Assembly (NCBI GenBank): GCA_900769325.1
Contig: CAAGGF010000040.1
Span: forward strand, 1 to 38,221
Source of the DNA: Spirochaetia bacterium
Lineage (GTDB): Bacteria; Spirochaetota; Spirochaetia; Treponematales; Treponemataceae
Length of the DNA: 38,221 nucleotides
Direction: 5' to 3'
The notes under the pieces were generated by a model. The model was not told where the DNA came from and did not search any database. It saw only the letters and a list, made by a program, of their open reading frames with translations. Made by a program: the position numbers and the translations under genes. This document shows positions 14,751 through 23,379 of this stretch, in pieces (positions within the stretch are counted from its first letter, which is position 1; the number at the start of each line of letters is the position of its first letter).

Positions 14751-16211
14751 ATGGAGCAGGAAGATTCTATTTACAGTCATTTTAAATTCTCTAAATATCT
14801 TGATCAAATAAAAAATTCTGAGCCAATAAAATACATAGGTCATGTTTGTACTGTAAAAGGGCTTGAGATTCTAAGCAAAGGTCCGTGTGCAAAAATCGGT
14901 GAAATTTGTACTATAAAAAAATCTGACGGAACTGAAGTTTTAAGCGAAGTCGTCGGGTTAAACGAAAATATCGTAAAACTTACTGTTTACGGTCTTACAG
15001 ACGGAATTGAAATCGGCTGTGAAGTAATCGCTTCCGGTGAAACTTTAAAAGTTCCTGTCGGTTATTCGCTTTTAGGAAGGACAATTAATGCAGTTGGAAA
15101 GCCTTGCGACAACCTTGGTGAAATTATCCCGGAAACTTATTATCCTGCCGTTCAGACTGCCCCGGATGCAATGACAAAGCTTGAAATCAACAAAAGAATT
15201 ACTACAGGTGTCCGTGCAATCGATTCTATGCTTACAATCGGAAAAGGGCAGAGAATCGGAATTTTTGCAGGTTCTGGTGTCGGAAAGTCTACGATAATGG
15301 GAATGATTGCAAGAAATACAAATGCAGACATAAATGTAATCGGTCTTATAGGGGAGCGTGGACGGGAAGTTCTTGATTTTATCAATCGGGACCTAGGGCC
15401 TGAAGGAATGAAGCGGTCTGTAGTCATTGTTGCAAAAGGAGATGAACCTGCAATATGTAAAATGCGGGCTGCACAAGTCTGTACGGCTGTCTCAGAATTT
15501 TTCAGGGACCAGGGAAAAGATGTAATGCTTATGATGGATAATGTTACCCGTTTTGCAAAGGCTCAAGGGGAAATCTCTCTTTCAAGCGGTGAGGCTCCGG
15601 CACAAAGAGGATATCCGTCAAGCGTTTTTGATGCTATCCCAAAACTTCTTGAGCGCACTGGAACAAACGATAAAGGTTCTATTACGGCGTTCTATGCTGT
15701 TTTAGTTGACGGCGATGACATGGACGAGCCTATTTCTGACTGCGTGCGTGGAGTTTTAGACGGTCATATTGTTTTAAGCCGAAAACTTGCTTCAAATTTT
15801 CATTATCCGGCTATCGATGTTCTTCAGTCTATAAGCCGACTTTCCCGTCGCGTTACAGGTGAAAAAACTCGTCTTGCCGTTGGAAAAATCCGTACTTTGA
15901 TGTCAATATATCAGACAAACGCTGTAATGATTAATTCCGGCATATATCAAAAAGGAACTTCTCCTTCAATTGATGAGGCAATTTCAAAACACGAGCAGAT
16001 TGAAGAATTTTTAAAACAGAAGGAATATGAAAAAGTTACCATGGAAGATACTTTGAAAAGCCTTTCTGTTCTTTCAGAAATTGAAATTCCGCCTGAAGAA
16101 TATTGTGAAACGCCGTGTCTTGTTCAAAAAAAATACGAAATCCCAAAAAATCAGGATGAATTTGAAAAAACTGCTCAAAATTTTGACCAGACCGTTCCGG
16201 CAATAAAATAA
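14751..16211 (+). CDS. fliI: Flagellum-specific ATPase FliI
   Basis: FliI is the F1-beta-like ATPase that energises export of flagellar proteins. Walker A is GIFAGSGVGKSTIMGM and Walker B DVMLMMDNVTRFAKA. The family block SSGEAPAQRGYPSSVFDAIPKLLERTG is intact. The C-terminus extends about 40 residues past the usual end (EYCETPCLVQKKYEIPKNQDEFEKTAQNFDQ); its role is unknown. fliJ begins six bases later. Confidence 0.96.
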   Translation: MEQEDSIYSHFKFSKYLDQIKNSEPIKYIGHVCTVKGLEILSKGPCAKIGEICTIKKSDGTEVLSEVVGLNENIVKLTVYGLTDGIEIGCEVIASGETLKVPVGYSLLGRTINAVGKPCDNLGEIIPETYYPAVQTAPDAMTKLEINKRITTGVRAIDSMLTIGKGQRIGIFAGSGVGKSTIMGMIARNTNADINVIGLIGERGREVLDFINRDLGPEGMKRSVVIVAKGDEPAICKMRAAQVCTAVSEFFRDQGKDVMLMMDNVTRFAKAQGEISLSSGEAPAQRGYPSSVFDAIPKLLERTGTNDKGSITAFYAVLVDGDDMDEPISDCVRGVLDGHIVLSRKLASNFHYPAIDVLQSISRLSRRVTGEKTRLAVGKIRTLMSIYQTNAVMINSGIYQKGTSPSIDEAISKHEQIEEFLKQKEYEKVTMEDTLKSLSVLSEIEIPPEEYCETPCLVQKKYEIPKNQDEFEKTAQNFDQTVPAIK

Positions 16212-16217
16212 TTTAAT

Positions 16218-16643
16218 ATGAAAAAATTCGTTTTTGAACTTGAAGATGTTTTACAGTTCCGCAAATTTGAACAGGAGCAGGCAGAAATTGCTCTTGCAAA
16301 GGCATTGAGCGATGAAAGAGAAATTCAGGAAAAAATTGAAATGCTTGCTGCTCAAAAAGTTACGAACAGCCGCCTTGTAAAAAATTCAAAAAGCATTGAA
16401 GCAATTTACAATGCAAATCAGTTTTCGCAGTTTGTTTCTCTTCAAACGGAGCATCTTTTAAAGCAAAAAGCAGAACTTTCGCTTATTACAGAACAGAAAC
16501 GAGAGGCTTTAAAAAAATGTATTCAGAATACTGATTCACTTCAAAGCCTTAAAGATTCTCAATTTTCTGAATACAAAAAAAATGTCCGCACTGCAGAACA
16601 AAAAACAATCGAAGATATTATTTCTGGACGAATCAATATTTAA
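16218..16643 (+). CDS. fliJ: Flagellar export chaperone FliJ
   Basis: This small, almost wholly helical, charged protein (141 residues, FELEDVLQFRKFEQEQAEIALAKAL and later KQKAELSLITEQKREALKKC) is a coiled coil of the FliJ kind. FliJ is the central stalk of the FliI ATPase and recycles export chaperones. Sequence identity in this family is low, so the call rests on the N-terminal FxLExVLxxRK pattern and on its place right after fliI. The 3' end overlaps the convergent kinase gene by 11 bases. Confidence 0.88.
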   Translation: MKKFVFELEDVLQFRKFEQEQAEIALAKALSDEREIQEKIEMLAAQKVTNSRLVKNSKSIEAIYNANQFSQFVSLQTEHLLKQKAELSLITEQKREALKKCIQNTDSLQSLKDSQFSEYKKNVRTAEQKTIEDIISGRINI

Positions 16644-18294
16644 ATGAAGAATTTCCAATAAATTCCCGGATAATTGAACGCCCTGGAACTGCCGTCGGAG
16701 GAATCGTAGAAAAATTTTCAAGGAATTTTAAAAGCCTGCATGCTTCGGCATATTCTTTCATATTTGGTTTTACGCATTTTAAAAGCGGTTCTGCAAAAGT
16801 TTTTAAAACTGAAAGTTCGTAATCTAATGCTGTATTTAAAATTGCGTCGGCGTTGTTGTGGAACGGATAAATGTGTTTTTCTTCGCCTTTTCGAACGCTC
16901 GGCCACATTGCGATTGTTCCGTCTGCCGGTTTTCCGCGGAATTGTGCATCCCGGACGATTCTTCTGATTAATCTGTTGTCGCTTGTAGAAATTCTTGTGT
17001 GGTCGTCTAAGTTTAACTGAGTGAGTGCAGAAAGATAAAGTTTGAATTTGTATTCGTTTGGAATTTTTGGCGTGAGACGGTCGTTTAAGCCGTGAATTCC
17101 TTCCATAATAAGAATTTCGTTTTCTTCGAGTTTCATTTTGTTTTTTTCGTCAAAATATTGTTTTCCTTCGTGAAAATTATATGAAGGAATTATTACTTCT
17201 TTTGAATTAAACAAATCAATCAGGTTTTTGTTTAAAAGTTCGATGTCTAGTGCTTCAAGGCATTCAAAATCAAGGTTTCCGTTTTCATCGCGCGGTGTTT
17301 TTGAATGGTCAAGATAGTAATTGTCGAGGCTTATGATTTTCGGTTTGTAGCCGATTGCCTGAAGCTGAAGGGAAAGTTTTTTTGAAGTTGTGGTTTTTCC
17401 TGAACTTGACGGACCTGCAATTAAAACTACTTTTGTTTCTTTTCTTGAAGCAATTTGGGCTGCGATGTCTGCGATGTTTTTTTCTTGAAAAGTTTCTGAA
17501 ATATTTACAAAATCGTTTACTTTTCTGTTTATGATGAGGCTGTTTAATGAAGCAACGCTTGTAACATTTAAAAGGGCTCCCCATTTTTTATATTTTTCGT
17601 AGATTGAAAAAAGTTTAGGTTCATCCAAGAATTCTGGAAGTTTTTCTGGAGTTGAAGTGAGCGGAAATCTTAAAAGAAATCCGTTTCCGTATTTTTTTAT
17701 GTCAAAAACTTTAAGGCAACCTGTCGATTTTACGCATGGTCCGAAGTTTCTCTCACAGTAATCTTCGATTCTGTTTATTTTTATTACAGGAGGTGCGTAA
17801 TATTCAAGTTGTTTTGACGCGGTTACAAGTCCTTCTTCTTTAAAAATTTTATATGCTTCGCTGTATGGAATTTTTAAGGTTTCAATCGAAATGTCTTTGT
17901 CGATTGTGCTTTGCATTTGATTTTTAAGGAGTTTTACATCTTCTTCGCTTAAATCGTCGATATTTTCATAAGTGTAATAATATCCGTGTGAAATGCTGTG
18001 CCCGATTAAAAGTCTTCTGTCTGGAAAAAGTTTTTGTGAACAGTATGCAAGGACATTGCACAAGGACCTTCTGTAAATCAAAGCACCATTTTTTTCTGTA
18101 TTTAAGACAGGACTGATTTGCGAATTGTATTCAAAAACTTCGTTTAAAGAATGTGCTTTGTTGTTTATGTAAAGTCCGATTATATTTTCTTTTGGAACTG
18201 AAAAATCGTTAATGACAGAAAGCAGCGATGTTCCTTTTTGAATTGATTTTATTTTTCCGTCCGGGAAAGTGATTTGTAATTCCGTGCATTTCAT
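16633..18294 (-). CDS. Uridine kinase-like protein with N-terminal TGS/ThrRS-like domain
   Basis: The N-terminus (LQITFPDGKIKSIQKGTSLLSVINDF) looks like a TGS domain. It is followed by a threonyl-tRNA-synthetase-like second additional domain region (LIGHSISHGYYYTYENIDDLSEEDVKLLKNQM). The C-terminal half is a uridine kinase/phosphoribulokinase fold: P-loop VVLIAGPSSSGKTTTSKKL, then ISLDNYYLDHSKTPRDENGNLDFECLEALD and LIMEGIHGLND. Proteins with this layout occur in spirochaetes, Thermotoga and clostridia and are annotated as uridine kinases. The true substrate is uncertain, and the synthetase-like part may bind RNA or a nucleotide. AGAGG precedes the ATG. The 3' end overlaps fliJ, leaving no room for a conventional terminator on either side. 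Confidence 0.85.
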   Translation of the reverse strand: MKCTELQITFPDGKIKSIQKGTSLLSVINDFSVPKENIIGLYINNKAHSLNEVFEYNSQISPVLNTEKNGALIYRRSLCNVLAYCSQKLFPDRRLLIGHSISHGYYYTYENIDDLSEEDVKLLKNQMQSTIDKDISIETLKIPYSEAYKIFKEEGLVTASKQLEYYAPPVIKINRIEDYCERNFGPCVKSTGCLKVFDIKKYGNGFLLRFPLTSTPEKLPEFLDEPKLFSIYEKYKKWGALLNVTSVASLNSLIINRKVNDFVNISETFQEKNIADIAAQIASRKETKVVLIAGPSSSGKTTTSKKLSLQLQAIGYKPKIISLDNYYLDHSKTPRDENGNLDFECLEALDIELLNKNLIDLFNSKEVIIPSYNFHEGKQYFDEKNKMKLEENEILIMEGIHGLNDRLTPKIPNEYKFKLYLSALTQLNLDDHTRISTSDNRLIRRIVRDAQFRGKPADGTIAMWPSVRKGEEKHIYPFHNNADAILNTALDYELSVLKTFAEPLLKCVKPNMKEYAEACRLLKFLENFSTIPPTAVPGRSIIREFIGNSSFKY

Positions 18295-18434
18295 GTTCAG
18301 CCTCTTATATATGATTTTGATTTTTTTTTAATTGTATGTTTTAATTTTACACGATAATTTTAAGATGTCAAAAAAATGTTCTGTTTTCGCATTTGTTTTA
18401 TGAGGCTGCTCTGTTTTTTTGTTTTAAAATGATG

Positions 18435-18440
18435 TACAAT
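18435..18440 (+). promoter_or_regulatory. -10 box very close to the start codon (candidate leaderless promoter)
   Basis: TACAAT ends seven bases before the ATG at 18448, so a start site at normal distance would fall on or next to the ATG. No ribosome site is visible. The -35 region is weak. Confidence 0.45.
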
Positions 18441-18447
18441 CTTTTAT

Positions 18448-19458
18448 ATGAAAAGAAATTTTAAATTCTTTTTGGCTACATTAATTTTTTCACTTTCGTT
18501 TTATTCGTTTTCTGAGAATAGTGAAAATCTTTTTTCTGATTTAACTCAAGACTCAACAGAAGAAAAAAAAATCCAGACCGGATGCCTTTACGGGCTTTCT
18601 TCCATTCCTTTTGCATCTTTAAAATATATTTGTGAAGTTCACAATTATTTTCCACTGAATGTTAATTTTTATTCTTCTCAGAAAGAAATTATTTCAGATT
18701 TTTTAAATAAAAAAACGGCGTTCATTTTTGTTCCTTACGAAACTTCTCTTGAAATTTTGAAGGCGTTCCCTGAAGAAGTCGTTTTAAGTGCAATTACTCA
18801 AAAATCGAATGTTTATCTTATTTCAGCCGGTGAAAAAATAAACGCACTTTCAGATTTGCTTGGAAAAACTGTTTCAATTCCAAAAGACGATATGATTTGC
18901 CAGAAACTTTTTAAATGGCTTTGCTATCAGTACGGAATTCCTGTAAACAAAGGTCCGCGCGGAATTACTCTAAACGATTTAGATACGAGTGCAGAAATCG
19001 TTCCAAAAATCGTCAACCGTTCCGTAAAATACGCTGTTTTAGGAGAACCTTATTCCGGGATTGCAATGAAGAAAAACCGGAGGAATTTTTTGTCGCTCGA
19101 TTTTCAGAAAGAATTTGATTCTGTTATTGGAAAATTTTCTTACTTTCCGGAAACTGTAATGATAGTCCACAGGAATTTTTCACATACTAAAGAATTTTCT
19201 GATGTCATTGAACTTTTAAAAAAACTTTTTCCGTATATTTTAAAAAATCCTGAACAGACTGCACTTTGCAATAAAATGTTTAATCTTCCAAAAACTGATG
19301 AATTTTCCCGCCTTTCGCTTTTTAATTTAAATTTCTGTTTTGTAAACGACAAGGCCATTTTTGATGAACTTTCTTTAAGTTCCAGTGTTATGACTTACAC
19401 CGGGATGAATTCTTCTTATTTTACAATTTCTGAAAAAAATGTGTTTTTAGCTGAATGA
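18448..19458 (+). CDS. Periplasmic substrate-binding protein-like (SsuA/THI5 type)
   Basis: A signal peptide (FFLATLIFSLSFYSFSE) precedes a mature domain resembling type-2 periplasmic binding proteins of the NMT1/THI5/SsuA kind. Matching points are GLSSIPFASLKYICE, KTAFIFVPYETSLEIL, SNVYLISAGEKINALSDLLGKTVSIPKDD and VKYAVLGEPYSGIAMKK. It would bind a small organic molecule for an ABC importer, but no permease or ATPase gene lies nearby. The ligand cannot be told. There is no lipobox. It starts the plus-strand group that runs to rnhB, divergent from the uridine kinase relative. Confidence 0.72.
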   Translation: MKRNFKFFLATLIFSLSFYSFSENSENLFSDLTQDSTEEKKIQTGCLYGLSSIPFASLKYICEVHNYFPLNVNFYSSQKEIISDFLNKKTAFIFVPYETSLEILKAFPEEVVLSAITQKSNVYLISAGEKINALSDLLGKTVSIPKDDMICQKLFKWLCYQYGIPVNKGPRGITLNDLDTSAEIVPKIVNRSVKYAVLGEPYSGIAMKKNRRNFLSLDFQKEFDSVIGKFSYFPETVMIVHRNFSHTKEFSDVIELLKKLFPYILKNPEQTALCNKMFNLPKTDEFSRLSLFNLNFCFVNDKAIFDELSLSSSVMTYTGMNSSYFTISEKNVFLAE

Positions 19459-19491
19459 AATAACAAACGGATTACAATAAATTTTTTTTCG

Positions 19492-19520
19492 TTGAATTAT
19501 AGGATTTTTTGATTTATAAT
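19492..19520 (+). promoter_or_regulatory. Sigma-70-type promoter, probably leaderless
   Basis: TTGAAT (19492-19497), a 17-base spacer and TATAAT (19515-19520) make a near-consensus promoter. The ATG at 19529 begins eight bases after the -10 box and no Shine-Dalgarno sequence is present, so the mRNA probably begins at or within a few bases of the start codon. Confidence 0.7.
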
Positions 19521-19528
19521 TTACCATT

Positions 19529-20155
19529 ATGAAGTATTTTTTAAATTATGAAGTTGTAAGAAACAATGCTTTAAAACTTGCAGATAAAATTTATAAAAAA
19601 GATAAATTTGTCCCGGATATAATTTATTGTTCTATGCGTGGCGGTGCGTATATGGCAAATGTCATAAGCGAATATTTTAAAATCGCCTGCAAAGATGAAA
19701 AACCAATTTTGTTTGCGGCAGTTGTATGTCATTCTTACACTGGAGTTGCTTCAAGTTCGTCACAAATCGTAATTGACGGCTGGACTTATCCTCCTGAAAA
19801 ACTAAAAAAAACAGACAAAATTCTTTTGGTTGATGATATTTACGACAGCGGCCGGACTTTAAATTTTCTTGTGAATCTTTTAATAGAATCGGGACTAGAC
19901 AGAAATAACATTAAGGCGGTCGTTCACGATTACAAGGTTTTCAAATATAAACAGCCGCTTGAAAATGTTCCTGATTATTATTGCCGCAAATTTGAAATCG
20001 AAAAGCCGGAAGATAATTTCTGGATTCATTATTTAAGTCACGAACTTACAGGGCTTTCAAAGGAAGAACTGGAAAAATATTATTATTCAGGCGATCCAGA
20101 ATTAAAAAGTATTCTAGAACCGCTTTTCACTAAAAAAAAATTGAGGCGCGTATGA
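19529..20155 (+). CDS. Phosphoribosyltransferase (hypoxanthine/xanthine type)
   Basis: The PRPP-binding signature ILLVDDIYDSGRTLNFLV is clear, and DIIYCSMRGGAYMANVISEYF matches the N-terminal dinucleotide-binding region of purine phosphoribosyltransferases. It probably converts a purine base plus PRPP to a nucleotide in the cytoplasm. The aromatic stretch WIHYLSHEL in the C-terminal half fits purine stacking. The base used cannot be decided. Its stop codon overlaps the next ATG (ATGA), so the following gene is translationally coupled. Confidence 0.82.
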   Translation: MKYFLNYEVVRNNALKLADKIYKKDKFVPDIIYCSMRGGAYMANVISEYFKIACKDEKPILFAAVVCHSYTGVASSSSQIVIDGWTYPPEKLKKTDKILLVDDIYDSGRTLNFLVNLLIESGLDRNNIKAVVHDYKVFKYKQPLENVPDYYCRKFEIEKPEDNFWIHYLSHELTGLSKEELEKYYYSGDPELKSILEPLFTKKKLRRV

Positions 20156-22242
20156 ATTTATCAGGAAAGAAAATTTCTTTTGTTTCAGTTTTAATATTTA
20201 TTTTCAGTTTTGCCGTTTTTTCTCAAGTAATAAATCCCGAGGAAGGCGTTTGGGCAAATAAGCAGAGCCTTGTAATTGATTTAGAAGAAGGCGACAGCGC
20301 TTTTTATTCTTTTAACGGTGAAAATCCTGAAGTTTCCGGCTTTGCTTATGACGGTCCTGTTTTTCTCGATGTCGACGGTTCTGTTTTTCTAAAAATCGTA
20401 ATTATAAAGCAGGACGGAAGGAAAATCATAAAAAATATAAATTATACTGTTAAAGAAGTAAATCTTCCTGAAGATGAAAAAGCTTCTTCTTTCCTTTCAA
20501 AAATAAAAAATTCTCCATTTTATGAATATTTTGCAGGTGATGTAATCGAAATTCCTGAAAATATTTTCTATTCATTTTCATCTTTGCAAGATGCAGAAAA
20601 CGGCAAAACGCTTTCAATCGTAAAAGATTCAATCATTTCAAGGTTCCTTCCGTGCAATTTTATATATGAAGAAAATGTTTGGCGGACTGTTTTAAAAATT
20701 CAGCCTTCTTCACAGGGAATTTTTACACGAAAAGATGTTCCTTTTAAAATTTCAGACTGGAATAATATTTCGTTTTCAGATTTAAAACTTTTGTATAAAA
20801 TTGACGACGCCTACTGGAAGCAGATGAAAAAACCTTTTGTACTTGACCGAACTGAAAGCCACATGGTTTCCTGGCAGGATGTAAATTACAATTCTGAAAA
20901 TCCTGTAAATTATTTTGTTCTCCCGGAAAAGCCTGAAATTCTTGTGAAAACTGACGAACGCGGCGTAAAAAATATTTCTTTTAAAGAAGGAACTGACGAA
21001 GGCTTTAAATTTGCAGTCCTTACAGGCGATTCTTTCGGGGAACTTTTTGATTCAGTTTCAATCGATACTTTTGAAGGAGATGCGTTCAGCGGAAAACTTC
21101 ATCTTGGAATTTTTTACGATTCTGTTTTTCAGGCAGTTGAAGAAATTGATTTTAATGTGTTTAAAAAATCGCCGTCAAAACCTGTATTTTTATCTTCTGC
21201 AAGTCAGTATATTTCGCGGGAACCTGTAAAGGTAAAAATTTCGGCAGAAAATTCTAAAGAAATTTATTATCACATTTTCGGACCGGTTGAACTTTCTTCT
21301 GAAAATTACTCAAAATCCTCTGAGGTTCTTCTAAAGCTTTCCGATTCTTCCTTTAAAAAATATGTTCAGCCTGTTATTCTCGATTCAAAAACTGAAGGCG
21401 GAAGTCTTTATAAAATTTCTGCGTATTCTATAGATTCTTACGGTCAGAAAAGTCTTAATTCAGAATATTCTGTAATAATAGACCAGTCTAATTTTTATGT
21501 AAATCCTTCTTCAGACAGTGAAGTTTCTTTAGGTTCGTATGAAAATCCGTTTAAAAGTTTTGAAGAATGTATTCCGTTTATAAATAATGCCCGTTACGCA
21601 AATGTAAGAATTTCAGGTGAGGTTTCTTTCCCGGCCGGAAATACAGTCCTTACATCAAACTGCACGATTTCTGGGAATGAAAATGCAAAACTCATTTTGC
21701 CTGAAAACAGTTCGGTTACGGTAAAAAATTCAAGTCTTGCCTTTAATAATCTCTTGATTGAGCATAAAGGTTTTAAAGGCAAATCTGAAACTGATTCTGT
21801 ATTTTCTGTAAGTTACGGTGTTCTTGATTTTCTGAATTGCGAAGTTTTAATTCCGTTTTCAAGGAACGGCATGGCAATAAAATCAGAAAAATCTGTCGTA
21901 AATTTGTGTAAAACAGGTTTTACGGTGACAGCTGATTCTTATAATTCTGTGTGTGCTTCGGTTAATTCTAAAATTTTTGTAAAAAAATCAAAAATTTCCG
22001 GTGTTGCACAGACTTCGGTTTTGTTTTCGGTTCAGGGCGGTTCTTTTGAAATGTTAGATTCTTTTGGAAAAGTTACATGCGATTTAGGTCGAATTGCAGA
22101 ACTTTTTGAATCTGAAGCAGTTTTAAAAAATAATATGTTTACGGGTGAACTTTCAAAGCCTTTAGGAACTACAAAACCGGTTTATGTAAATGCAAAAAAT
22201 GCTTCTTATATATCAGAAAACAATCAGGAGAGCGGATTTTGA
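20152..22242 (+). CDS. Large secreted protein with chitobiase-like and beta-helix-like regions
   Basis: A signal peptide (FVSVLIFIFSFAVFSQ) is followed by a segment of the chitobiase-C/Ig-like kind common in Treponema (EGVWANKQSLVIDLEEGDSAFYSFNGENPEVSG). Similar beta-rich stretches recur later (SQYISREPVKVKISAENSKEIYYHIFG). The C-terminal third starts with YVNPSSDSEVSLGSYENPFKSFEECI, the NPxxGS-x-NPFKSIxxAI-like motif that opens right-handed parallel beta-helix proteins, and continues as short beta repeats. No enzyme motif is seen. It is probably periplasmic or outer-membrane associated. The gene overlaps its neighbours by four bases at both ends. Confidence 0.75.
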   Translation: MNLSGKKISFVSVLIFIFSFAVFSQVINPEEGVWANKQSLVIDLEEGDSAFYSFNGENPEVSGFAYDGPVFLDVDGSVFLKIVIIKQDGRKIIKNINYTVKEVNLPEDEKASSFLSKIKNSPFYEYFAGDVIEIPENIFYSFSSLQDAENGKTLSIVKDSIISRFLPCNFIYEENVWRTVLKIQPSSQGIFTRKDVPFKISDWNNISFSDLKLLYKIDDAYWKQMKKPFVLDRTESHMVSWQDVNYNSENPVNYFVLPEKPEILVKTDERGVKNISFKEGTDEGFKFAVLTGDSFGELFDSVSIDTFEGDAFSGKLHLGIFYDSVFQAVEEIDFNVFKKSPSKPVFLSSASQYISREPVKVKISAENSKEIYYHIFGPVELSSENYSKSSEVLLKLSDSSFKKYVQPVILDSKTEGGSLYKISAYSIDSYGQKSLNSEYSVIIDQSNFYVNPSSDSEVSLGSYENPFKSFEECIPFINNARYANVRISGEVSFPAGNTVLTSNCTISGNENAKLILPENSSVTVKNSSLAFNNLLIEHKGFKGKSETDSVFSVSYGVLDFLNCEVLIPFSRNGMAIKSEKSVVNLCKTGFTVTADSYNSVCASVNSKIFVKKSKISGVAQTSVLFSVQGGSFEMLDSFGKVTCDLGRIAELFESEAVLKNNMFTGELSKPLGTTKPVYVNAKNASYISENNQESGF

Positions 22243-22826
22243 CAATTTTAGAATGTGGTTTAGATGAAGCAGGTCGCGGGCCTCTTGCAGGTCCTGTTAC
22301 AGCAGGGTGTGTAATTCTTCCTGAAGATTTTCCTTTTGAAATTTTAAATGATTCAAAAAAACTTTCAGAGAAAAAAAGGGAAGAGGCTGAAAAAATAATC
22401 TTTGAAAAAGCCTGCTGGGGACTTGGTGTTGTTGATCACGAAACTATCGACAAAATGAATATTTTAAATGCAAGTCTTTATGCTATGCGTCTTGCTTTTG
22501 ATATGATGAAATTAAAACTTACTTCGTGGCTTTCTGTAAATGGAATTAGCGAATATAAAATAAGTGCAATTGTTGACGGAAACAAAATTCCTGAAATTGA
22601 TTTACCTGATTTAAAGGCTGTTGTAAAAGCCGATGCAAAATTTCACAGCGTCATGGCAGCGAGCATTATTGCAAAAGTTGAGCGTGATAAAATTATGAAA
22701 GAAATGGATGTTCTGTACCCTGAATACGGTTATGCAAAACACAAAGGTTATCCTACAAAGAACCATATTGAAATTTGCAGAAAAATCGGACCGTCCCCGA
22801 TACAGAGGCTTTCTTTTAAATATTAA
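22239..22826 (+). CDS. rnhB: Ribonuclease HII
   Basis: RNase HII removes ribonucleotides from DNA. It starts with TTG at 22239, overlapping the upstream stop as TTGA, with an AGGAG ribosome site. The N-terminal GLDEAGRGPLAGPVTAGCVIL holds the catalytic Asp-Glu pair. NDSKKLSEKKRE, IVDGNKIP and VVKADAKFHSVMAASIIAKVERD hold the further acidic residues and the family block. YPEYGYAKHKGYPTKNH is also conserved. At 195 residues it has normal length. Confidence 0.97.
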   Translation: MTILECGLDEAGRGPLAGPVTAGCVILPEDFPFEILNDSKKLSEKKREEAEKIIFEKACWGLGVVDHETIDKMNILNASLYAMRLAFDMMKLKLTSWLSVNGISEYKISAIVDGNKIPEIDLPDLKAVVKADAKFHSVMAASIIAKVERDKIMKEMDVLYPEYGYAKHKGYPTKNHIEICRKIGPSPIQRLSFKY

Positions 22827-22863
22827 AATCCTTGAAAACAAAAATTTTTAGAAGTTTTTTAAT

Positions 22864-23247
22864 TTATTCTTCTTGCGGATTTTGAGGTCTTTTTGACACG
22901 ACATGAATTCTTCCTGTGCGTTTTATGCCGTCGTCTTTCTTTTCTTTTATTTTATAGATTTTTTTTGCTTTTTCGATTTTGGCCGCTTTTTTTTCTGCCT
23001 TTATTTTTGCACGGTTTTTTTGTTCTTTTTCGATGAATGAGAGGGATTTTTCAAGCCCCTGAAGGAATTTCTGCATATCTTCGGCAAAAACTGCGATTTG
23101 ATGCCTGTCCTGATCTGAACCATCGCGGTTTTTTGATTCTACAACTTGAAGAAAAATGTCACCTGTTCTTGTTTCTTTTACATTGAAAAAATATGAACGG
23201 TTATCAAGATAAATTTCATTTGTGAATAATTCTCCGCGTACGCCCAT
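22864..23247 (-). CDS. PUR-domain nucleic-acid-binding protein (Bpur-like)
   Basis: The first ~80 residues (GVRGELFTNEIYLDNRSYFFNVKETRTGDIFLQVVESK) form one PUR repeat, as in the Borrelia DNA/RNA-binding protein Bpur. The C-terminal ~45 residues are rich in Lys, Ala and Glu and very basic. I prefer the ATG at 23247 (MGVRGE), which has AAGGATG at a proper distance; the ATG at 23256 has the AAGG directly against it. The gene is monocistronic with its own promoter (23317-23345). In Borrelia the homologue acts as a nucleic-acid-binding regulator; the targets here are unknown. Confidence 0.85.
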   Translation of the reverse strand: MGVRGELFTNEIYLDNRSYFFNVKETRTGDIFLQVVESKNRDGSDQDRHQIAVFAEDMQKFLQGLEKSLSFIEKEQKNRAKIKAEKKAAKIEKAKKIYKIKEKKDDGIKRTGRIHVVSKRPQNPQEE

Positions 23248-23316
23248 TTTTGCCATCCTTATAAATTGTTAGTAAAATTTTTGCTTAGAAAAATTAACTG
23301 AAAAAGTCTATGAGAA

Positions 23317-23345
23317 AATCTATCATAAAATGCTTTAATGGTCAA
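23317..23345 (-). promoter_or_regulatory. Promoter of the PUR-domain gene
   Basis: On the minus strand TTGACC (23340-23345), a 17-base spacer and TAGATT (23317-23322), preceded by TGA as an extended -10, form a good sigma-70-type promoter. It lies ~70 bases upstream of the start codon, giving a leader of about 60 bases. Confidence 0.7.
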
Positions 23346-23379
23346 TTAAGCCGTCTTTTTAAATTGCAATTTTTAGAAA

